Assembly (NCBI GenBank): GCA_019510485.1
Contig: JAEKKI010000134.1
Coordinates: 1 to 45,300 of the forward strand
Length of the DNA stretch: 45,300 bases
Reading direction: 5' to 3'
Source of the DNA: Catenulisporales bacterium
GTDB taxonomy: Bacteria > Actinomycetota > Actinomycetes > Streptomycetales > Catenulisporaceae
Position 1 is the stretch's first letter. Every line of letters starts with the position of its first letter. Both the position numbers and the translations under genes were made by a program. Below the pieces are notes generated by a model. It ran no database searches and was not told the DNA's origin. It was given only the letters and a program-made list of their open reading frames with translations. Positions 41,108-45,300 of this stretch are shown here, one piece after another.

Positions 41108-41766
41108 TGCTGACCCTCGACACCCTCCGCGTCCGCTACGGCCCCCTCGAAGCCCTCCACGGCGTCACCCTGACCATCGAACCCGGCGTGACCGCCGTCC
41201 TCGGCCGCAACGGCGCCGGCAAATCCACCCTCCTACGCGCCATCGCCGGATACCTACGCCCGTCCTCTGGCCGCATCCTGTGGCAAGGCTCAGACCTCAC
41301 CCGCGCCCCGATCGGCCGCCGCGCCGCCGCCGGCCTGATGCTGATCCCCGACAACGGCGGCGTGTTCCGTACCCTCACCGTCCGAGAGAACCTGGAACTC
41401 TTCGCCGCGGGGACCGACCTCGCTCCAGCCTTCGAAGCCTTCCCCGACCTCGACACCCTGTCGCGCCGCCGCGCCGCCCTCCTCTCCGGTGGCGAACAGC
41501 AGATGCTCGCCCTGTCCCGAGCCCTGCTCGCGCCATGGCGGCTGCTACTGGTCGACGAGCTCTCCCACGGACTCGCCCCGGCCCTGGCCGCCCGCCTCTA
41601 CACCGTACTGACCCGACTCGCCGCGGCTCATCCCGGCCGCGCCGTGGTCCTCGCCGAACCCCACCCCCGCGCCGCCCTGGCCCCAGCCGACCGCATCCAC
41701 GTCCTGCGACGCGGCGAACTGGCCGGCTCGGGTTCCCCCGCCGACTTCGACGCGGCTACCTTGTGA
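41107..41766 (+). CDS. livF: LivF-type ABC transporter ATPase
   Basis: A 219-residue ATPase, slightly shorter than usual LivF (about 235). Walker A is GRNGAGKST (about residues 33-41), LIPDNGGVFRTLTVRENL is the LivF-type Q-loop region, the signature LLSGGEQQMLALSRAL is standard, and Walker B is LLLVDELSHGLAP. The ATG at 41107 shares a base with the livG TGA. The last gene of the transporter operon is followed after three bases by the thioredoxin-like gene. Confidence 0.9.
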   Translation: MLTLDTLRVRYGPLEALHGVTLTIEPGVTAVLGRNGAGKSTLLRAIAGYLRPSSGRILWQGSDLTRAPIGRRAAAGLMLIPDNGGVFRTLTVRENLELFAAGTDLAPAFEAFPDLDTLSRRRAALLSGGEQQMLALSRALLAPWRLLLVDELSHGLAPALAARLYTVLTRLAAAHPGRAVVLAEPHPRAALAPADRIHVLRRGELAGSGSPADFDAATL

Positions 41767-41769
41767 ACC

Positions 41770-42165
41770 ATGGAACTGTTCGACCCGTCCCGCGATCCCC
41801 GGGCCGACCTGGCCGCGGCTCGTGCCAAGGCCGCCGTCGACGGCAAGGACATCCTGGTGGCGCTCGGCGCGCGGTGGTGTCCGGACTGCACCGCGTTCGA
41901 GAACTGGACCCACGACCCCGCCGTCGCCGAACTCCTGGAGCGGAATTATCACCTGGTCACGGTCAGCGTCGGCACCGAGCGCGGGCAGCGCGGCGACAAC
42001 AGCGATGTGGACGCCGACCTCAACCACCCCATCGCCGGCGGCATCCCGGCGCTGTCGGTGCTCAACCCCCAGGGCAAGATCCGCTTCGACTCCGCCGACG
42101 GGGAGTTCGCGCAGGCCCGGCGGATGAAGCCGGGGGACCTGATCGCCTTCCTCGACGCCGGCTGA
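41770..42165 (+). CDS. Thioredoxin-fold protein
   Basis: A 131-residue cytoplasmic protein. ALGARWCPDCTAFENW (about residues 32-47) has a CPDC redox motif, and the cis-Pro segment is GGIPALSVLNP (about 89-99). It resembles small thioredoxin-like (DUF899/thiol-reductase type) proteins rather than housekeeping thioredoxin (CGPC). It starts three bases after livF. A TACCTT -10-like hexamer (41757-41762) lies seven bases before the ATG, so it may also have its own leaderless transcript. A link to the transporter is not evident. Confidence 0.8.
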   Translation: MELFDPSRDPRADLAAARAKAAVDGKDILVALGARWCPDCTAFENWTHDPAVAELLERNYHLVTVSVGTERGQRGDNSDVDADLNHPIAGGIPALSVLNPQGKIRFDSADGEFAQARRMKPGDLIAFLDAG

Positions 42166-42260
42166 TGACCACTTTCGAGTGAATTGCGGCATTTCCATCG
42201 CGCCCCACGCGTTCCCGCCTGATCCACTGGAGATTCCAAGATCCAGGAAAGGCGGTAATC

Positions 42261-42875
42261 ATGGCGACAGCCACCCTGCGGATGAAGGCGGACCTGCCCG
42301 CGGACGAGCGTGACCTGTGGTTGAACGGGCAACTCGGGCCCTGGCTGGGATTCCATGGCGGCGTGCGGGTCGAGGTGATCGGCGGCGACGTCTTCGTCTC
42401 GCGCGCCGCCGGCCAGACCGCCACGCAGGCGTTCTCGACGGTGCTCGCGGCGCTGGTGAACACCCGCGGCCCGCACTGCGCGCGGGACGTGCGGATGCTG
42501 GTGGAGGGCGACGCGGACTTCGCGGTGATCGACGTCCAGCGGTGGGCCGAGTCGATGGCGCGGCGGGAATCGCCCGAGGTGGGCGACCTGGTGGCGATCG
42601 AGGTGACGGAACCGGACGCCGGGACCGGACGCGGACCGGGACCCATGCGGCGGCGGGTGTCCCCGACGCGGACCGAGCTGGCCCGCCTCGGAGTGCCGTG
42701 CTACCTGCTGGTCGACCGGTCGCCGGAGGTCGCGGAGGCGTACGTGTTCGCCAAGCCCGATATCGAGGCCGGCCGGTTCACGCGGTGCGCGACGATCGCT
42801 TTCGGCGAGACGTTCCAGCTGCCGGAGCCCGTGGGCCTGACGGTCAGCACCGAGCTGTGGCGCACCTGGGACTGA
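42261..42875 (+). CDS. Uma2-like (DUF820) nuclease-fold protein, divergent
   Basis: A 204-residue protein. The pattern matches Uma2/DUF820: VRVEVIGGDVFVSRAAGQ near the N-terminus, DADFAVIDVQRW (about residues 88-99), DLVAIEVTEPDAG (about 112-124) in place of the usual LVVEVVSP, and GVPCYLLVDRSPEVAEAYVF (about 146-165). Uma2 proteins have a PD-(D/E)xK nuclease-like fold and are very numerous in actinobacteria and cyanobacteria, with unknown role. The conserved Asp and Glu are present, but the downstream Lys position is not clear. The ATG follows AGGAAAGGCGG. Confidence 0.65.
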   Translation: MATATLRMKADLPADERDLWLNGQLGPWLGFHGGVRVEVIGGDVFVSRAAGQTATQAFSTVLAALVNTRGPHCARDVRMLVEGDADFAVIDVQRWAESMARRESPEVGDLVAIEVTEPDAGTGRGPGPMRRRVSPTRTELARLGVPCYLLVDRSPEVAEAYVFAKPDIEAGRFTRCATIAFGETFQLPEPVGLTVSTELWRTWD

Positions 42876-42881
42876 GGCGAC

Positions 42882-43283
42882 TCAGCCCCCGTACAACCGC
42901 TGCATCGCGTAAGCCGTCATCTGCTCGATCGCCTTGGCGTCGAACACGATGCGGTGTTCTCCCTCGATGTCCAGCACGATCCCGTACCCGGTCGGCAGCA
43001 GGTCGAGCACCTCGCCGCCGGTCACCGTGAAGTACCGGGATTCCTCACCGGAGTAAGCCCGCAGCTCGGTCAGGGAAGAGAACATCGGGATGACCGGTTC
43101 CGGAGTGTCATGCAGCGCCAGGAAGCCCGGCTGCTCGCCGCGCGGGCAGTAGATCTTGGCGCTGTTGAACACCGTGTAGAAGTCCTCGGGTCCCATCACC
43201 CCGCCGGTGAACGCGCGGATCGCGTCGCTCAGCGCGGGGGTGGCCACCTGCGACGCCGGGGGCTCCTGGGGATAGCCGTACAC
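42882..43283 (-). CDS. SseB-like family protein
   Basis: A 133-residue soluble protein. FYTVFNSAKIYCPRGE, GFLALHDTPEPVIPMFSSLT and VTGGEVLDLLPTGYGIVLD follow the pattern of the actinobacterial SseB-like domain (lysine/cysteine-containing sheet followed by the LLPxGxGIVLN strand). It starts with GTG at 43283 and has a GGAGGG-like sequence only further upstream. It is convergent with the Uma2-like gene, six bases apart. The function of the family in actinobacteria is unknown. Confidence 0.6.
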   Translation of the reverse strand: MYGYPQEPPASQVATPALSDAIRAFTGGVMGPEDFYTVFNSAKIYCPRGEQPGFLALHDTPEPVIPMFSSLTELRAYSGEESRYFTVTGGEVLDLLPTGYGIVLDIEGEHRIVFDAKAIEQMTAYAMQRLYGG

Positions 43284-43385
43284 GCCAGTAGAGCCTACCC
43301 TCCGTGCGCGGGCGGGTGCACAACACCGGCGTGATCCACCTCACGGGCGCCATGCGGATTCCAGCAAGAGTCGGGCTTGCGAGTT

Positions 43386-43431
43386 GTTACCAGCGGGTAG
43401 CATCCTGGGAGGAGCTTACTACTGACCAGTA
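43386..43431 (+). promoter_or_regulatory. Two operator-like inverted repeats before the acyl-CoA dehydrogenase gene
   Basis: GTTACC-AGCG-GGTAGC (43386-43401, one mismatch between the arms) and TACTG-AC-CAGTA (43420-43431, perfect arms) lie 50-95 bases before the ATG. TTAC...GTAA-type palindromes are typical of TetR/FadR regulators of fatty-acid genes in actinobacteria. The assignment to a regulator is inference. Confidence 0.4.
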
Positions 43432-43480
43432 CGACCGGAACGCATCCCTGAGCCGGTCCGGGACCACGGGAGCCACGGCG

Positions 43481-45300
43481 ATGAGCCACTACAAGTCGAA
43501 TCTCCGCGACATCGAGTTCAACCTCTTCGAGGTCTTGGGCCGCGGGGAGGTGTACGGCACCGGCGAGTACGCCGACATGGACGTCGACACCGCCAGGTCG
43601 GTGCTGGCCGAGGTCGAGCGGCTGGCGGTGGAGGAACTGGCGCCCAGCCTGGTCGACTCCGACCGCAACCCGCCGATCTACAACCCGGAGACCTTCAGCG
43701 CCACGCTGCCGGAGAGCTTCAAGCGCTCCTACAAGCAGTTCATGGACGCCGAGTGGTGGCGCCTGGGCCTGCCGACCGAGCTCGGCGGGACGCCGACGCC
43801 GCGCACCCTGCGCTGGTCGGTGGCCGAGCTGGTGCTGGGCGCCAACCCGGCGATCTGGATGTACAGCTCCGGCGGCGACTTCGCGACCGTGATCTGGAAC
43901 CTGGGAACCGCCGAACAGCGCAAGGTCGCCGAGCGCATGGTCGAGGGCCAGTGGGGCTCCACCATGGTGCTGACCGAGCCGGACGCCGGCTCCGATGTGG
44001 GCGCCGGCCGGACCAAGGCCGTGCAGCAGCCGGACGGCAGCTGGCACATCGACGGGGTCAAGCGGTTCATCACCTCCGGTGAGCACGACCTGAGCGAGAA
44101 CATCATCCACCTGGTGCTGGCCCGCCCCGAGGGCGCCGGCCCGGGCACCAAGGGGCTGTCGCTGTTCATCGTGCCGAAGTTCCACTTCGACTGGGAGACC
44201 GGCGAGCTCGGGGAGCGCAACGGCGCCTTCGTCACCAACGTCGAGCACAAGATGGGCCTGAAGGTGTCCACCACGTGCGAGCTGACCTTCGGCCAGCACG
44301 GGATCCCGGCCAAGGGCTGGCTGGTCGGCGAGGTGCACGACGGCATCGCGCAGATGTTCAACATCATCGAGTTCGCGCGCATGATGGTCGGCACCAAGGC
44401 GATCTCCACCCTGTCCACCGGCTACCTGAACGCGCTGGAGTACGCCAAGCAGCGCGTGCAGGGCGCGGACATCACCACGCCGGGCAAGGACGCCCCGCGC
44501 GTCACCATCACCCACCACGCGGACGTGCGCCGCTCGCTGATGCTGCAGAAGGCGTACGTCGAGGGCATGCGGGCCCTGGTGCTCTACACCGCCACCTTCC
44601 AGGACGACGTCGAGGTCGCCAAGGCGGCCGGCACCGAGGACAAGCACGCCGAGCGCATGAACGACCTGCTGCTGCCGATCGTCAAGGGCTACGGCTCCGA
44701 GAAGTCCTACGAGCAGCTGGCGCAGTCGCTGCAGATCTTCGGCGGCTCCGGCTTCCTGCAGGAGTACCCGCTGGAGCAGTACATCCGGGACGCCAAGATC
44801 GACTCGCTGTACGAGGGCACCACCGCGATCCAGTCCCTGGACCTGTTCTTCCGCAAGATTGTGAAGGACGGCGGGGTGGCCATCAACGCGCTGAACGAGG
44901 AGATCACCAAGTTCCTCGCCGACGAGCCCGGCGGCGAGGAACTGGCGGCCGAGCGCGAGCTGCTGACCACCGCGCAGGGCGAGGTCGGGGCGATGCTCAA
45001 GGCGATGCTGGACAAGGCCGGCGCGTCGCTGTCGGAACCCGAGCAGCTGTACATCGTCGCGCAGAACTCGGTCCGCTTCCTGTACGCGCTCGGCGACCTC
45101 GTGGTGTCCTGGCTGCTGCTGCGCCAGGCCACCGTGGCCCAGACCGCGCTGGCCGGCGGGGCGGCGGGACGCGACGTGCCGTTCTACACCGGCAAGATCG
45201 CCGCGGCGAAGTTCTTCGCCCGGAACATCCTGCCGCTGCTGGCCGGGCAGCGGGCGATCGTCGAGGCGACCGACAACGAGCTGATGGACGTGCCGGAGGA
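43481..45300 (+). CDS. Acyl-CoA dehydrogenase (3' end outside the window)
   Basis: At least 606 residues, longer than ordinary acyl-CoA dehydrogenases (about 380). The N-terminal [20 protein letters not shown] is typical of the long-form family; [13 protein letters not shown] (about residues 166-178) is the FAD/substrate motif, [19 protein letters not shown] (about 419-437) follows, and YEGTTAIQ (about 445-452) carries the catalytic Glu. The C-terminal extra domain starts near residue 480. The ATG at 43481 has GGGAG nine bases upstream. It probably catalyses the first step of beta-oxidation. The frame is still open at the right edge. Confidence 0.92.
   Translation, partial: MSHYKSNLRDIEFNLFEVLGRGEVYGTGEYADMDVDTARSVLAEVERLAVEELAPSLVDSDRNPPIYNPETFSATLPESFKRSYKQFMDAEWWRLGLPTELGGTPTPRTLRWSVAELVLGANPAIWMYSSGGDFATVIWNLGTAEQRKVAERMVEGQWGSTMVLTEPDAGSDVGAGRTKAVQQPDGSWHIDGVKRFITSGEHDLSENIIHLVLARPEGAGPGTKGLSLFIVPKFHFDWETGELGERNGAFVTNVEHKMGLKVSTTCELTFGQHGIPAKGWLVGEVHDGIAQMFNIIEFARMMVGTKAISTLSTGYLNALEYAKQRVQGADITTPGKDAPRVTITHHADVRRSLMLQKAYVEGMRALVLYTATFQDDVEVAKAAGTEDKHAERMNDLLLPIVKGYGSEKSYEQLAQSLQIFGGSGFLQEYPLEQYIRDAKIDSLYEGTTAIQSLDLFFRKIVKDGGVAINALNEEITKFLADEPGGEELAAERELLTTAQGEVGAMLKAMLDKAGASLSEPEQLYIVAQNSVRFLYALGDLVVSWLLLRQATVAQTALAGGAAGRDVPFYTGKIAAAKFFARNILPLLAGQRAIVEATDNELMDVPE

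Overview
The window is very GC-rich, uses GTG starts freely, and has many 1-4 base stop/start overlaps. Its gene families (MarP, CtpE, Eis-like acetyltransferase, SigE-family and ECF42 sigma factors, Mtb12-like lipoprotein, DUF1906) point to a chromosome of a high-GC Gram-positive actinobacterium, plausibly a Streptomyces/Catenulispora relative; the genus is inference. I see no rRNA, tRNA, CRISPR, phage or insertion sequence. It reads as ordinary chromosome with accessory surface and transport genes.

Layout. 1-4.4 kb: a 5'-truncated short-chain dehydrogenase next to a TetR regulator, an NTF2-like/YCII/ECF42 sigma operon, and a divergent HSL-type esterase separated from it by a large nested inverted repeat. 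4.5-8.1 kb: nth, a CoA-type Nudix hydrolase and marP in a tight operon, then a DUF457 membrane protein. 8.1-11.2 kb: an alpha/beta hydrolase with no catalytic nucleophile, an Eis-like acetyltransferase, a crotonase and a scrap of a possible regulator gene. 11.3-14.5 kb: a cobalamin riboswitch followed by btuF-btuC-btuD.

14.5-20.2 kb (minus strand): a SigE-family sigma factor, a one-pass membrane protein and an orphan solute-binding lipoprotein in one operon; a Ser-linker lipoprotein; a second SigE-family sigma factor followed by an acyl-CoA synthetase. 20.5-23 kb: a 20-codon leader ORF coupled to a protein with a Tyr-rich, FUS-like low-complexity tract, then a secreted DUF1906 protein. 23-25.4 kb: copA behind a CsoR-type operator. 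25.5-34.7 kb: two paralogous beta-propeller/CWB2 cell-wall proteins flanking a gtrB-yfhO-gtrA glycosylation operon and a RibD/DHFR-like reductase.

34.9-45.3 kb: a CtpE-like P-type ATPase ending in a tandem 10-nt repeat, an Mtb12-like lipoprotein, a branched-chain-type ABC importer with fused LivH-LivM but no binding protein, a thioredoxin-like protein, Uma2-like and SseB-like proteins, and a 3'-incomplete acyl-CoA dehydrogenase.

The strongest leads are the Tyr-rich/Arg-rich low-complexity protein with its coupled leader ORF, the sigma/membrane/binding-protein cassette, and the three-component glycosylation operon between the two CWB2 proteins. All functions are read from translated motifs and gene order; no database search was run.
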